Counted from the stretch's first letter, positions 33,150 to 42,912 are shown. The stretch: DNA of 64,000 nucleotides from Frigoribacterium sp. PvP032 (GCF_017833035.1 NZ_JAFIBM010000001.1:2108001-2172000), one strand, 5' to 3'. Notes: generated from the letters alone by a model not told the origin. Numbers and translations: made by a program.

Positions 33150-34079
33150 GTGCGCAAGATCCCCGCCCTCGTCGTGACCGTCGGCCTTCTGGCCTCGCTG
33201 ACCGCGTGTGCGACGACCCCCGCGCCGGGCTCCGCCGGGTGCCCGCCCACGGGCGACGCCGCCTCGGTCGTCACCGCCACCGGCGCCTTCGGCGAGAAGC
33301 CGGACGCCCAGGTGCCGAGCCCCATCGTCACGACCGAGACGCAGGTCTCGACCCTGATCGAGGGCACCGGCGACCGGATCCTCGAGGGCACGCCGGTCAT
33401 CATCGACTACACCCTCTACGACGGCACCACGGGCGCCGAGGTCGAGGACTCGGGCTACGACGGCAGCCTGAACGCGCCCATCACGGTCGGCGGGAACGCC
33501 CTCGCGCCGCTCGCCTCCGCCCTGGAGTGCTCACGAGTCGGCTCCAGGGTCGCGGTCGCCATCAAGGCCTCCGAGCTCTCGGCGTCGGTCAACGGCGGCG
33601 CGGGCGCCACCGACGACGACCCCGACGCGGCCTACGTCGCGATCGTCGACATCCGCCAGTCGTTCCTCGCCAAGGCGAACGGCCGTCCCGTGCTGGCTGC
33701 GCAGGGCATGCCCGCCGTCGTCCGGGCTCCTGACGGCGCCCCCGGCGTCACCGTCCCCGCGGCCTCGGCGCCCACCTCGCCCGAGTCGCACCTCGTCCTC
33801 GACGGCTCCGGCCGCGAGCTCGCCGCCGACGACACCGCCGTCGTGCAGTTCACCGCCGTGACGTGGGCCTCGCCCTCGACCGTCGCGACGTCGTCGTGGA
33901 CCAACGGCGGGTCGGCCACGTCGCTGCCGCTCGGGGACGAGCAGATCCCCGCGTCGATCCGAGACGCGCTCGTCGGCACTCCCATCGGCTCGCAGGTCAT
34001 GGTCGTCGTGCCCGCCGACGAGGCCGGGGGCGTTCCCCAGCCGCTCGTCTACGTCTTCGACGTCCTGGGCGCGCTCTGA
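33150..34079 (+). CDS. FKBP-type peptidyl-prolyl isomerase lipoprotein
   Basis: 309 residues from a GTG. The signal peptide ends in the lipobox LTAC near residue 20. The mature chain has two FKBP-like halves: GDRILEGTPVIIDYTLYDG to about 175, and a second with SGRELAADDTAVVQFTAVTW and IPASIRDALVGTPIGSQVMVVVPAD, the segment matching FKBP strands and flap. Several active-site aromatics are missing in the first half. It should act outside the cell on secreted protein folding. This gene usually precedes pafBC in actinomycetes, as it does here. Confidence 0.85.
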   Translation: MRKIPALVVTVGLLASLTACATTPAPGSAGCPPTGDAASVVTATGAFGEKPDAQVPSPIVTTETQVSTLIEGTGDRILEGTPVIIDYTLYDGTTGAEVEDSGYDGSLNAPITVGGNALAPLASALECSRVGSRVAVAIKASELSASVNGGAGATDDDPDAAYVAIVDIRQSFLAKANGRPVLAAQGMPAVVRAPDGAPGVTVPAASAPTSPESHLVLDGSGRELAADDTAVVQFTAVTWASPSTVATSSWTNGGSATSLPLGDEQIPASIRDALVGTPIGSQVMVVVPADEAGGVPQPLVYVFDVLGAL

Positions 34080-34171
34080 TCCGCCTCCCCGCGCCGGTCC
34101 GGCACACCGTGTCGGCACCGCCGCACGCCCCCGGGGCCCCCGGCCTCGCGGGCGTGTCCTAGGATCGAGCC

Positions 34172-35191
34172 GTGGCAGCCGTCCGCGCTCCGCGCATCCC
34201 CGTCGAGGAGCGCCTCTTCAGCCTCGTGCTCGCCCTCCTCGCGACCGACTCCGGCCTGACGAAGACCGAGGTCCTCTCCACGGTCCAGGGCTACCGGCAG
34301 AAGTACGTCGCCGGCGGCGACAACGCCGCCCTCGAGCGACAGTTCGAGCGTGACAAAGACGACATCCGCGAGCTCGGGGTGCCGCTTGAGACCGTCGACG
34401 ACCCCTCCGCGGCCGGTGACAACCACCTCCTGCGCTACCGCATCCTCCGCGGCGACTACGAGCTCCCGCTCGACATCTCCTTCTCGCCGGAGGAGACGGC
34501 GCTGCTCACGCTCGCCGGCATGGTCTGGCGCGAGGGCACGCTCTCGGCCGAGTCACGCCGCGCGCTGCTCAAGCTGCGGTCCCTGGGAGGCGCGACGAAC
34601 GTCCCCGAGCTCGCCTACGCACCGCGCGTGCGCAGCCGCGACGCCGCCTTCGAGCCCCTGCGCACCGCCCTCGACCGCGGCGTGCTCGTGCGCTTCGACT
34701 ACCTCAAGCCCGGCGAGGTCGCGCCGCGCCGACGCGAGGTGGCGCCCTTCGCCCTGGTCCAGCACATGGGCCGGTGGATGGTCTCCGTCGTCGAGCCGGA
34801 CACGTCGTCCCGCAAGAACTTCCTGCTGTCGCGCATCGTCGGCCCGGTGACCGTCACCTCGAGGGTGTTCCCGCGCCCCTCGGACGCCACCGCCGACTCC
34901 GCGCTCGAGGGCCTCGACCGGCTGTGGGAGCAGAACACGGCCACGGTCCGCACCGCCCCCGACTCGGACGCCCGCACGCGCCTCGGCGCGCGACGCGGCA
35001 CCGTCGCGGGCGACGACGACGTGCTGCTGGTGCACTACAGCGACCGCCAGGTCCTGGCCGAGGAGCTCACGTCGTTCGGGCCCGAGGTCGTCGTCCTGGC
35101 GCCCGTCGAGCTGCGCGACCTCGTGGCGTCGCGCCTCCGTGACCTCGCCGCGGACCACGCCGTCGCCGAGCAAGGGGGAGCAGCCTCGTGA
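34172..35191 (+). CDS. pafB: WYL-domain transcriptional activator PafB
   Basis: 339 residues from a GTG. The N-terminal winged helix spans about 1-80 (EERLFSLVLALLATDSGLTKTEVLSTVQGY), the WYL domain about 160-235 (VRFDYLKPGEVAPRRREVAPFALVQHMGRWMVSVVE), followed by a WCX-type C-terminal domain. In mycobacteria PafB and PafC form the activator of a large RecA-independent DNA-damage regulon, sensing single-stranded DNA through the WYL domains. The stop overlaps the pafC start by four bases. Confidence 0.92.
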   Translation: MAAVRAPRIPVEERLFSLVLALLATDSGLTKTEVLSTVQGYRQKYVAGGDNAALERQFERDKDDIRELGVPLETVDDPSAAGDNHLLRYRILRGDYELPLDISFSPEETALLTLAGMVWREGTLSAESRRALLKLRSLGGATNVPELAYAPRVRSRDAAFEPLRTALDRGVLVRFDYLKPGEVAPRRREVAPFALVQHMGRWMVSVVEPDTSSRKNFLLSRIVGPVTVTSRVFPRPSDATADSALEGLDRLWEQNTATVRTAPDSDARTRLGARRGTVAGDDDVLLVHYSDRQVLAEELTSFGPEVVVLAPVELRDLVASRLRDLAADHAVAEQGGAAS

Positions 35192-36207
35192 CCGATCGCC
35201 TTCCTGCCCTGCACGCCACCGACAAGCTCGCCTTCCTGCTGTCGCTCGTGCCCTGGCTGATCGACCACGAGCGGGTCAGCGTCGCCGAGGCCGCCGCCCA
35301 CTTCGGCGTCGGCGTCAGCGACATCCGGCGTGCGGTCGAGCTGATCGCCGTCTCCGGCATCCCCGGCGACACGGCCCAGTACCAGCACGCCGACCTGTTC
35401 GACATCGCGTGGGACGACTTCGAGCAGAACGACGTCATCGTCCTCACGAACCTGGTCGCCATCGACGACACGCCCCGCTTCTCGGCGCGCGAGGCCGCCG
35501 CGCTGATCGCCGGTCTGCAGTACCTGTCGTCGCTGCCCGAGAACGCCGACCGCGGCGCCGTCGCGTCGCTGATGTCGAAGCTGTCGCGAGGCGCCTCGGG
35601 GGAGCCGAGCCAGGTCGCCGTGGCGCAGGAGGGGACGAGCGAGGTGCTCGCCCTCGTCCGCGAGGCGGTCGAGCGCGGGGTGCAGCTCGAGTTCGACTAC
35701 GCGGGCGTGCGGGGCCTCGTCGAGCGCCGCCGGGTCGACCCACTCCGGGTCGAGTCCCTCGACGCCGACTGGTACCTGCGCGGCTGGGACCACCTGAGGG
35801 AGGCGCTCCGCACGTTCCGCCTCGACCGAATCGCGTCGCCTGCCCTCACCGACGCGCGCATCACGCACCGCGCCTCCGACCTCTCCCTGCCCGACACGCT
35901 CTTCGAGGGATCACCGGACGACCTCGACGTCGTCGTCGAGATCGACGCGGCGGCCGCGCCGCTGCTGGACGACTACCGGCCGACCGACGCCGAGGACGCG
36001 GGGGAGGGACGCACCCGCCTCACCCTCCGGGTCGGCCACGTGGGCACCGTCGCCCGTCTCGTCAGCGGGCTCCCGGGCCGCGCCCGCGTGGTCGCGCCGG
36101 ACGAGGCTCGTCGTGCTGTCGCGAGCTGGGCCGCCGAGGCCGCCGCGCGCTACGACCAGGCCCCGTCACAGGCTGCGGGTTACACTGGTGGCTCCCCTTC
36201 CCGCTAG
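35188..36207 (+). CDS. pafC: WYL-domain transcriptional activator PafC
   Basis: 339 residues, a diverged copy of PafB. The N-terminal domain LPALHATDKLAFLLSLVPWLIDHERVSVAEAAAHFGV is a winged helix, the WYL motif itself is in ADWYLRGWDHLREALRTFRLDRI, and the WCX domain follows. It acts with PafB in the DNA-damage response. GTG start coupled to pafB (GTGA). The name comes from the proteasome accessory locus, although no Pup or proteasome gene is present in the window. Confidence 0.92.
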   Translation: MTDRLPALHATDKLAFLLSLVPWLIDHERVSVAEAAAHFGVGVSDIRRAVELIAVSGIPGDTAQYQHADLFDIAWDDFEQNDVIVLTNLVAIDDTPRFSAREAAALIAGLQYLSSLPENADRGAVASLMSKLSRGASGEPSQVAVAQEGTSEVLALVREAVERGVQLEFDYAGVRGLVERRRVDPLRVESLDADWYLRGWDHLREALRTFRLDRIASPALTDARITHRASDLSLPDTLFEGSPDDLDVVVEIDAAAAPLLDDYRPTDAEDAGEGRTRLTLRVGHVGTVARLVSGLPGRARVVAPDEARRAVASWAAEAAARYDQAPSQAAGYTGGSPSR

Positions 36208-36219
36208 GAGACACCCCTC

Positions 36220-36477
36220 ATGCTCGGAAACCTCACCGGCTGGCACCTGATCATCATCCTGGCGATCATCCTGCTGCTGTTCGGCGCCCCCAAGCTCCCC
36301 GCACTCGCGAAGAGCATCGCCCAGTCGATGCGCATCTTCAAGAACGAGATCGGCGACGACAAGAAGGCGAGTGACGACGACGTCACCCGCAGCTCGACGA
36401 CCGACAGCACCCTGCGTCGCGACGCCGAGGCCCCGACCGTCCGCCCCACCAGCGGCGACGACCACCTGAAGAACTGA
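36220..36477 (+). CDS. tatA: Sec-independent translocase subunit TatA
   Basis: 85 residues, normal for TatA. N-terminal membrane helix WHLIIILAIILLLFGAPKLPAL with the FGxxKLP hinge, then an amphipathic helix (AKSIAQSMRIFKNEIGDD) and an acidic, disordered tail. It forms the pore for export of folded twin-arginine proteins, such as the Rieske protein QcrA encoded at 56.8 kb. ATG at 36220, 13 bases after pafC, and three bases before tatC, so it is part of one operon. Confidence 0.95.
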   Translation: MLGNLTGWHLIIILAIILLLFGAPKLPALAKSIAQSMRIFKNEIGDDKKASDDDVTRSSTTDSTLRRDAEAPTVRPTSGDDHLKN

Positions 36478-36480
36478 CGC

Positions 36481-37317
36481 GTGGCCACGACGACGACTCG
36501 TGGCACCGACGAGGGCGACCAGGCGCCCCGAGGCTCGCGGAAGCGATCGGCCGACGGGCGGATGTCCCTGGGCGCGCACCTCGTCGAGCTGCGCAAGCGC
36601 CTCTTCCGCTCTGCCCTCGCCCTCATCCTCGCGAGCGTCGCGGGCTGGTTCGTCTCGCAGTACGTCCTCGACTTCCTGCGACAGCCTGTGCTCGTGCTGG
36701 CCGGCGGCAACGCCAGCGAGGCCGTGCTCAACTACGGCCAGATCACCAGCAGCTTCGACCTGCGGATGCAGATCGCCGTCACCGTCGGCGTCATCCTCAG
36801 CAGCCCCGTCTGGCTGTACCAGGTCTGGGCGTTCATCGTCCCGGCGCTCGTCCGCCGCGAGAAGCTGTACGCGGTCGGGTTCATCGGCTCGGCGATCCCG
36901 CTCTTCCTGCTCGGCTGCCTGAGCGGCGTCTACGTCCTGCCGAACATCGTTCGCGTGCTCACGGGCTTCGTCTCGGAGCAGGACGCGGCGATCATCGACG
37001 CGAAGCAGTACTTCGACTTCGTGCTCAAGCTCGTCCTCGCCTGCGGCATCGCGTTCGTCCTGCCCGTCTTCCTCGTGCTCCTCAACTTCGTCGGCGTCAT
37101 CAGCGCGGGTGCCATCATCAAGGGATGGCGCGTCGCGATCCTGTTGATCGCCGTCTTCACCGCCATCGCGACGCCCGCGGCCGACGTCTTCTCGATGTTC
37201 CTGCTCGCGGTCCCCATGGTGTTCCTCTACTTCGTCGCCGCCGGCGTCGCCTGGATCCACGACCGAGGGGTGGCCAAGCGGGCCGCAGCGCTCGACGCCG
37301 AACTCGCCGGAGGGTGA
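36481..37317 (+). CDS. tatC: Sec-independent translocase subunit TatC
   Basis: 278 residues from a GTG. Six membrane helices with the signature MSLGAHLVELRKRLFRSALAL at the N-terminus, SSPVWLYQVWAFIVPALVRRE at the second loop, and GVISAGAIIKGWRVAILLIAV before the fifth helix. TatC binds the twin-arginine signal. A charged N-terminal extension of about 30 residues (TTTRGTDEGDQAPRGSRKR) precedes the core. No tatB gene is adjacent, as is usual in this phylum, where tatB is elsewhere. Operon with tatA and helY. Confidence 0.95.
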   Translation: MATTTTRGTDEGDQAPRGSRKRSADGRMSLGAHLVELRKRLFRSALALILASVAGWFVSQYVLDFLRQPVLVLAGGNASEAVLNYGQITSSFDLRMQIAVTVGVILSSPVWLYQVWAFIVPALVRREKLYAVGFIGSAIPLFLLGCLSGVYVLPNIVRVLTGFVSEQDAAIIDAKQYFDFVLKLVLACGIAFVLPVFLVLLNFVGVISAGAIIKGWRVAILLIAVFTAIATPAADVFSMFLLAVPMVFLYFVAAGVAWIHDRGVAKRAAALDAELAGG

Positions 37318-37321
37318 CCCC

Positions 37322-39844
37322 ATGACCAGCAGCGACCTCAGCCCGGCCGCCCGCTTCGCCGCCTCGAAGAACCGCGTCCGCACCCCGCAGCTGCAGTCGT
37401 TCCGGTCGCGGCTGGGCTTCTCGCTCGACCCGTTCCAGGAGGCGGCCTGCGCCTCCGTCGAGGAGGGCTCGAGCGTCCTCGTCGCCGCGCCCACCGGCGC
37501 CGGCAAGACACTCGTCGCCGAGTTCGCCATCCACCTGGCGATGCAGCACCCCCGCGACAAGGTCTTCTACACGGCGCCGATGAAGGCGCTGAGCAACCAG
37601 AAGTTCCAGGAGCTCGTGGCCGAGTACGGCGCCTCCGAGGTCGGCCTCCTCACGGGCGACACGAACGTCAACTCGCGCGCCCGCATCGTCGTCATGACGA
37701 CCGAGGTGCTCCGCAACATGATCTACGCGGGCTCCGAGATGCTCGACGACCTGCGCTACGTCGTGCTCGACGAGGTGCACTTCCTGGCCGACCGGTTCCG
37801 CGGGGCGGTGTGGGAAGAAGTGATCATCCACCTCCCGCTCGACGTCCGACTCATCTCGCTCAGCGCGACGGTCTCGAACGCCGAGGAGTTCGGCGACTGG
37901 CTGCAGACGGTGCGCGGCGGCACCGACGTGATCGTCTCCGAGGACCGCCCGGTGCCGCTCGACCAGCACGTCCTCGTCGGGGGCAAGTTCCTCGACCTGT
38001 TCGACTCGAGCGGGCAGGCGGCCACCAACCGCGTCAACCCCGAGCTGCTGCGGGCCACGTCGCTGTCGAGACGAGGAGGCGGCAGCCGGCGCGAGCGCGG
38101 CGGTCGCGACGGCTTCTCGGGCCGCGGCCCGCGCGGCCACGTCGTGCCGCCGACGCAGCACGCCCAGGGGCGCCTCGACCGCTGGAAGATCGTCGAGATG
38201 CTCGACGACCAGAACCTGCTGCCCGCGATCTTCTTCGTCTTCAGCCGGGTCGGCTGCGACCAGGCCGTCAAGCAGGTGCTGCGCTCGGGCATCCGCCTCA
38301 CGACCGCCGACCAGCGCCAGGAGATCCGAGAGATCGTCGAGGCGCGGTGCCGCACCCTGCGCGACGAGGACCTCGCCGTGCTCGGCTACTGGCAGTGGCT
38401 CGACGGACTCGAACGCGGGGTCGCCGCACACCACGCCGGCCTGCTGCCCGCCTTCAAGGAGGTGGTCGAAGAACTGTTCCAGAAGAAGCTCGTCAAGGTC
38501 GTCTTCGCCACCGAGACCCTGGCGCTCGGCATCAACATGCCCGCGCGCACGGTCGTGCTCGAGAAGCTCGAGAAGTTCAACGGCGAGGCCCGCGTGCCGA
38601 TCACGCCGGGGGAGTACACGCAGCTGACCGGCCGTGCCGGCCGTCGCGGCATCGACGTCGAGGGCCACTCGCTGATCCAGTGGCAGCAGGGCCTCGACCC
38701 GCAGGCGGTCGCGAGCCTCGCCTCCCGCCGGACCTACCCGATGAACTCCAGCTTCCGCCCGACCTACAACATGGCCGTGAACCTGATCGAGCAGTTCGGC
38801 CGGTCGCGCACCCGTGAGGTGCTCGAGACGTCGTTCGCGCAGTTCCAGGCCGACCGCGCCGTCGTCGACCTGGCGCGCAAGGTCCGCACGCAGCAAGAGA
38901 GCCTCGACGGCTACGCCCGCAGCATGCAGTGCCACCTCGGCGACTTCGGCGAGTACACGACCATCCGCCGTGAGCTCGGCGACCTCGAGAAGCAGGGCGC
39001 GGCCCGGGCCGACTCCCAGTCACGGGCCGAGCACGACAAGCGCCAGCGGCACCTCGCCGACCTGCGCCGTCGGCTCCGACAGCACCCCTGCCACGCCTGC
39101 CCCGAGCGCGAGCAGCACGCCCGCTGGTCGGAGCGCTGGTGGAAGCTCAAGAAGCAGACCGATCAGCTCTCTGCACAGATCAGGGGGCGCACCGGCGCCG
39201 TCGCCAAGGTCTTCGACCGGGTCACCGACGTGCTTCTCGACCGTGGCTACCTCGAGCCCGCGTCGCCGCGGTCGTCGACGTCCGGCGCTGCCGCGCCCGG
39301 CTCGTCCAGGCGAGGAGGCGACCGCACGGCCGAGGTCGCGGTCACGTCCACGGGACGCACCCTCCGACGCATCTACGGCGACCGCGACCTGCTCGTCGCC
39401 GAGAGCCTGCGACTCGGCCTCTGGGACGCGCTGGACGTGCCCTCGATGGCCGCGATGGCGGCCACGCTCGTGTACGAGCCCCGCCGCGACGAGGGGCAGC
39501 TCAGCGAGCGGTTCCTGCCCCGCGGCGCCTACCGCGAGGCGCTCGACGAGACGCAGAAGCTGTGGGCCGAGCTCGACGACCTCGAACAGGAGCACAGGCT
39601 GCCCGGCAGCAACCCGCCCGCGCCGGGGCTCGCCCTGGCCATGCACCGGTGGGCCAGGGGAGCGGACCTCGACTCCGTCCTCGAGGACGCCGAGCTCGCG
39701 GCGGGCGACTTCGTCCGCTGGACGAAGCAGACCATCGACCTGCTCGACCAGCTGTCCGTGGTGGCCGACCTGCCCGTCGGGCCGATCGCGCGCCGGGCGC
39801 TCGACGCCGTGCGACGCGGGATCGTCTCCTACTCGGCGGTCTGA
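37322..39844 (+). CDS. helY: Ski2/Mtr4-like DEAD-box RNA helicase
   Basis: 840 residues. Helicase motifs: APTGAGKTLVAEFA (I), TAPMKALSNQKF (Ia), LDEVHFLADRFRG (DEVH, II), LSATVSN (III), HHAGLLPAFKEVVEELF, FATETLALGINMPARTV and TQLTGRAGRRGID (VI). The C-terminal half has the helical Ski2-type domain with a CxxC...C cluster (HPCHACPERE). A disordered Gly/Arg insertion lies at about 245-275. Mycobacterial HelY lies in the same position after tatC. Probably acts in RNA turnover. ATG at 37322. Confidence 0.93.
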   Translation: MTSSDLSPAARFAASKNRVRTPQLQSFRSRLGFSLDPFQEAACASVEEGSSVLVAAPTGAGKTLVAEFAIHLAMQHPRDKVFYTAPMKALSNQKFQELVAEYGASEVGLLTGDTNVNSRARIVVMTTEVLRNMIYAGSEMLDDLRYVVLDEVHFLADRFRGAVWEEVIIHLPLDVRLISLSATVSNAEEFGDWLQTVRGGTDVIVSEDRPVPLDQHVLVGGKFLDLFDSSGQAATNRVNPELLRATSLSRRGGGSRRERGGRDGFSGRGPRGHVVPPTQHAQGRLDRWKIVEMLDDQNLLPAIFFVFSRVGCDQAVKQVLRSGIRLTTADQRQEIREIVEARCRTLRDEDLAVLGYWQWLDGLERGVAAHHAGLLPAFKEVVEELFQKKLVKVVFATETLALGINMPARTVVLEKLEKFNGEARVPITPGEYTQLTGRAGRRGIDVEGHSLIQWQQGLDPQAVASLASRRTYPMNSSFRPTYNMAVNLIEQFGRSRTREVLETSFAQFQADRAVVDLARKVRTQQESLDGYARSMQCHLGDFGEYTTIRRELGDLEKQGAARADSQSRAEHDKRQRHLADLRRRLRQHPCHACPEREQHARWSERWWKLKKQTDQLSAQIRGRTGAVAKVFDRVTDVLLDRGYLEPASPRSSTSGAAAPGSSRRGGDRTAEVAVTSTGRTLRRIYGDRDLLVAESLRLGLWDALDVPSMAAMAATLVYEPRRDEGQLSERFLPRGAYREALDETQKLWAELDDLEQEHRLPGSNPPAPGLALAMHRWARGADLDSVLEDAELAAGDFVRWTKQTIDLLDQLSVVADLPVGPIARRALDAVRRGIVSYSAV

Positions 39845-39886
39845 GGCGGTCTCCGCCTCTCAGCCAGGCCCCCGTAGGATCGCACG

Positions 39887-41551
39887 GTGCCCCTCCGCGT
39901 GACCGACTTCCGCCTGCCGCTCTGGGTGGCCGTCCTCGTGGCGGCCGGGGCCGGGGTCGTGCTCGACGCGGGCTTCCCCGACGGTGACGTCTGGCCCCTC
40001 GCCTTCGTCGGCATCGCCCTCGTGCTGGTGTCGCTCCGCGGCCGCCGTGCCGGGGGAGCGTTCCTCGTCGGTCTCGTCGCCGGGCTCTCGTTCTACCTCG
40101 TCCACATCTTCTGGGCGACCCTCTACCTCGGGCTGCTGCCCTGGATCGCGCTCTCGACGCTCGAGGCCCTCTTCTTCGGCGGCGGGGCCGTGCTCATCGC
40201 CCTCGCCTACCGCTGGGTGCCGCGCATCTGGCCCGGCCTCGTCGGCCAGGCCGTCGTCGTCCCGGTCGTCGTGGCCGGCCTCTGGACCCTCCGCGAGTTC
40301 GTCGCGGGCAACTGGCCGTACGGCGGCTTCGCCTGGGGCCGCATGGCGCTCAGCCAGTCGCAGAGCCCCTTCGCCGGGCTCGTGGCGTGGGTCGGCATCT
40401 CGGGGCTGAGCTTCCTCATGGTCGCCCTCGTCGCCGCCCTGATCCAGCTCGCCCTGATGGTGACGCTGCCCCGCGCGACCCGGCTGCTGGCGGCGGCCAT
40501 CGCCGTCGTCGCCGTGCTCGCCGTCCCCGCCTGGCCCACCTCGTCGAGCGGCACCGCCCGCATCGCCGGCGTGCAGGGCAACGGCCCGGCGGGCTACTTC
40601 GACGAGCGCGAGCAGGGCGACCTGCTCAACTCCCAGGTGCTCGCGATGAGCGGCCTCCAGCCCGGCGACGACCTCGACCTCGTCGTCTGGCCAGAGGGCG
40701 GCAGCGACCGTGACCCCACACGTGACGCCTACGGCCGCTACGTCTTCGACGCGATCACGACCGGCTACGACGCCCCCCTGCTCTCCGGGGTCATCACGCA
40801 GAGCGACGACGGCGAGACCGTCTGGAACTCCTCGATCCTCTGGGACGACGGGGAGGTGCAGGGCCAGTACGACAAGAAGCACCCGATCCCGTTCGGCGAG
40901 TACGTGCCCGACCGCGCGTTCTGGCGACCGTTCGCCCCCGACCTCATCGACCTCATCGCCCGCGACTACACGCCCGGCACGCGGCCCGAGGCCATGACGA
41001 TCGGCGACTTCACCGCGGGCATCTCGATCTGCTTCGACATCGTCGACGATCAGCTCGTCACGAACATGATGCGCGACGGCGCCCAGGTGATCATCGCCCA
41101 GACCAACAACGCCGACTTCGGCGACACCGACGAGAACGCCCAGCAGCTGGCCATCGCCCGGCTGCGGGCCATCGAGACGGCGCGGCCGGTCGTCAACGTC
41201 TCGACCATCGCCTCCAGCCGGGTCATCGACGCTCGCGGAGAGATCGTCGCGGGCGTGCAGGACTTCACGGCCGGCACCATGGTCCACACGGTCGACCTCG
41301 GCACGGGGACGACACCGGCCGTCGTCGACAGCCGGGCGATCGAGCTCTTCGTGTCGTTCCTCGGGCTCGCCCTGCTCGTCCTCTCGCGGGTGCTGATCGG
41401 TGGTCGCCGCAGCCGGCGCCGCCGGCTGCTCGAGTCCGCACCGTGGGCAGCGCTCTCGTCCCCGCGGCTGGCCGCCGAGAGGCCGCGCGCCCTGGAGGAG
41501 GAGCTCGACGACCCGGGCCAGTTCGACTCGGTGCGCGGCCGGCGACGCTGA
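39887..41551 (+). CDS. lnt: Apolipoprotein N-acyltransferase
   Basis: 554 residues from a GTG. About six membrane helices (residues 10-205) precede a nitrilase-fold domain outside the membrane. The catalytic triad is visible: Glu270 in VVWPEGGSD, Lys330/331 in QYDKKHPIPFGEY and Cys382 in GISICFDIV. A seventh helix (FVSFLGLALLVLSRVLIGG) and a basic tail close the chain. It adds the third acyl chain to lipoproteins, such as those encoded in this window. It ends at a bidirectional terminator shared with rbpA. Confidence 0.92.
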   Translation: MPLRVTDFRLPLWVAVLVAAGAGVVLDAGFPDGDVWPLAFVGIALVLVSLRGRRAGGAFLVGLVAGLSFYLVHIFWATLYLGLLPWIALSTLEALFFGGGAVLIALAYRWVPRIWPGLVGQAVVVPVVVAGLWTLREFVAGNWPYGGFAWGRMALSQSQSPFAGLVAWVGISGLSFLMVALVAALIQLALMVTLPRATRLLAAAIAVVAVLAVPAWPTSSSGTARIAGVQGNGPAGYFDEREQGDLLNSQVLAMSGLQPGDDLDLVVWPEGGSDRDPTRDAYGRYVFDAITTGYDAPLLSGVITQSDDGETVWNSSILWDDGEVQGQYDKKHPIPFGEYVPDRAFWRPFAPDLIDLIARDYTPGTRPEAMTIGDFTAGISICFDIVDDQLVTNMMRDGAQVIIAQTNNADFGDTDENAQQLAIARLRAIETARPVVNVSTIASSRVIDARGEIVAGVQDFTAGTMVHTVDLGTGTTPAVVDSRAIELFVSFLGLALLVLSRVLIGGRRSRRRRLLESAPWAALSSPRLAAERPRALEEELDDPGQFDSVRGRRR

Positions 41552-41595
41552 CCGCTCCTCACGACGTCCACGACATCACCGGGGCGCGGGACGCA

Positions 41596-41633
41596 CATCG
41601 GCCCCGGCGTCGTGACGACGACCGGGGCCGATG
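41596..41633. terminator. Bidirectional terminator between lnt and rbpA
   Basis: 12-base arms CATCGGCCCCGG and CCGGGGCCGATG with further pairing in the loop, between converging genes. Confidence 0.75.
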
Positions 41634-41668
41634 GTGGGGGGCGGGCTGGGGACCAGCACGCCGGGAGC

Positions 41669-42034
41669 TCAGGCTCCGATGGCCTGCTTGCCGCGACGCG
41701 CACGGAGGAACGTCAGGCGCTCCTCGAGGAGCTCCTCGAGTTCTTCACGGCTGCGTCGCTCGAGCAGCATGTCCCAGTGGCTCCTGGGGACCTTGACGTC
41801 TCCGGCCTCGATCTCGACGGGCTTGCCGTCCGCGGCGAGCAGGCGACCTTCTTGGCCGCTCTTCGGCGACTGCCAGATGTCGGGGATCTCCGCGTCGGCC
41901 GCGAAGACCATGTCGAACTCCGTGCCGTCCGCCGTCTGGTAGACGGCACGCTTCCGGGGTGAGAACTCCACGCCCTCTTCGCTCTGCAGGCTCTGACTGC
42001 CGAGCCGCATTCCACGCAAACTGCGATCTGCCAT
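41669..42034 (-). CDS. rbpA: RNA polymerase-binding protein RbpA
   Basis: 121 residues. The N-terminus MADRSLRGMRLGSQSL and the C-terminal sigma-interacting part HWDMLLERRSREELEELLEERL are characteristic, with the basic linker before it. RbpA binds sigma A and the promoter and stabilises open complexes in actinomycetes. The central zinc-binding cysteines of the Streptomyces protein are absent (WQSPKSGQEG), as in many zinc-free versions. ATG at 42034; the gene is probably transcribed from its own strong promoter upstream of 42034. Confidence 0.95.
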   Translation of the reverse strand: MADRSLRGMRLGSQSLQSEEGVEFSPRKRAVYQTADGTEFDMVFAADAEIPDIWQSPKSGQEGRLLAADGKPVEIEAGDVKVPRSHWDMLLERRSREELEELLEERLTFLRARRGKQAIGA

Positions 42035-42120
42035 TGTGTGGTCTCCTCTCGCGTTGCAATCTCCCGTTGTAACGTCAGGTCGGGTCTGCCTGTTTCATCC
42101 GGGACGGATTCACAGTCCGC

Positions 42121-42912
42121 TCACAGTGCCCTGGCAGTGGCGGCCCGCACCTCGGCCAGGGCAAGATCTGCCCTGTCGGAGACGAGGCCGTGCACGCCGA
42201 GGGCGAGCAGCCGCCGCATGGCGACAGGGTCGTTGACGGTCCACACGTGGGTCTCGACGCCGACGGCCTCGAGGTCGCGGACCCGGCGTCGCGTGACGAC
42301 GCGGAGGGGGCCCTGGCGCTCTGGCACCTGGACGGCGCCGCAGCCGCGGAGCACCCGTGCCATCAGGCGTCGGCGCAGCGCCGTGACGGGCAGGGCGCCG
42401 AGGGCGACGACCGCGATCACGCCCCAGGACGACGCGGAGGTCGCGACGCCCGGCAGGCCCGCCAGCACACGGCTGCGGATGCGCTGGTCGAACGAGGTGA
42501 GGAGCACTCGGTGCTCGGCACCCGCGCGCCGGACTGCGTCGATCGTCGGGCCGACGGCCTCGGCGACCTTGACGTCGATGTTGAAGCGGGTCTCGGGGAA
42601 CGCGGCCAGCGCCTCCTCGAGGGTGGGCATCTCGTACCCGCCCTCGAGCCGGACGAGACGGAACTCGGCCAGCGTCAGGTCGTGGACCTGCACGTCACGA
42701 CCGGCTACCCGCGACAGGTCGGGGTCGTGGCTCACGACGGCGACCCCGTCGCTCGTGGCGTGCACGTCGGTCTCGACGTAGAGCGCGCCCGCGGCGATCG
42801 CCTGCACGAAAGACGCCGTCGTGTTCTCGGGCACGTCGAGGGCGAGGCCCCGGTGCGCGAGCACCCTCGGCGTCGGCGCCTCGAACCAGACGGAGGCGCG
42901 GGCCGGCACCAC
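42121..42912 (-). CDS. Glycerophosphodiester phosphodiesterase family protein
   Basis: 263 residues from a GTG. The GDPD signature is VLAHRGLALDVPENTTASF with His20, then YVETDVHATSDGVAVVSHDPDLSRV and FNIDVKV with metal-binding residues, ending in WTVNDPVAMRRLLALGVHGLVSDR. It hydrolyses glycerophosphodiesters to sn-glycerol 3-phosphate and an alcohol, and would feed the glycerol pathway encoded at 49-54 kb. No signal peptide, so it is cytosolic. Its start overlaps the upstream SPFH stop by one base. Confidence 0.9.
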   Translation of the reverse strand: MVPARASVWFEAPTPRVLAHRGLALDVPENTTASFVQAIAAGALYVETDVHATSDGVAVVSHDPDLSRVAGRDVQVHDLTLAEFRLVRLEGGYEMPTLEEALAAFPETRFNIDVKVAEAVGPTIDAVRRAGAEHRVLLTSFDQRIRSRVLAGLPGVATSASSWGVIAVVALGALPVTALRRRLMARVLRGCGAVQVPERQGPLRVVTRRRVRDLEAVGVETHVWTVNDPVAMRRLLALGVHGLVSDRADLALAEVRAATARAL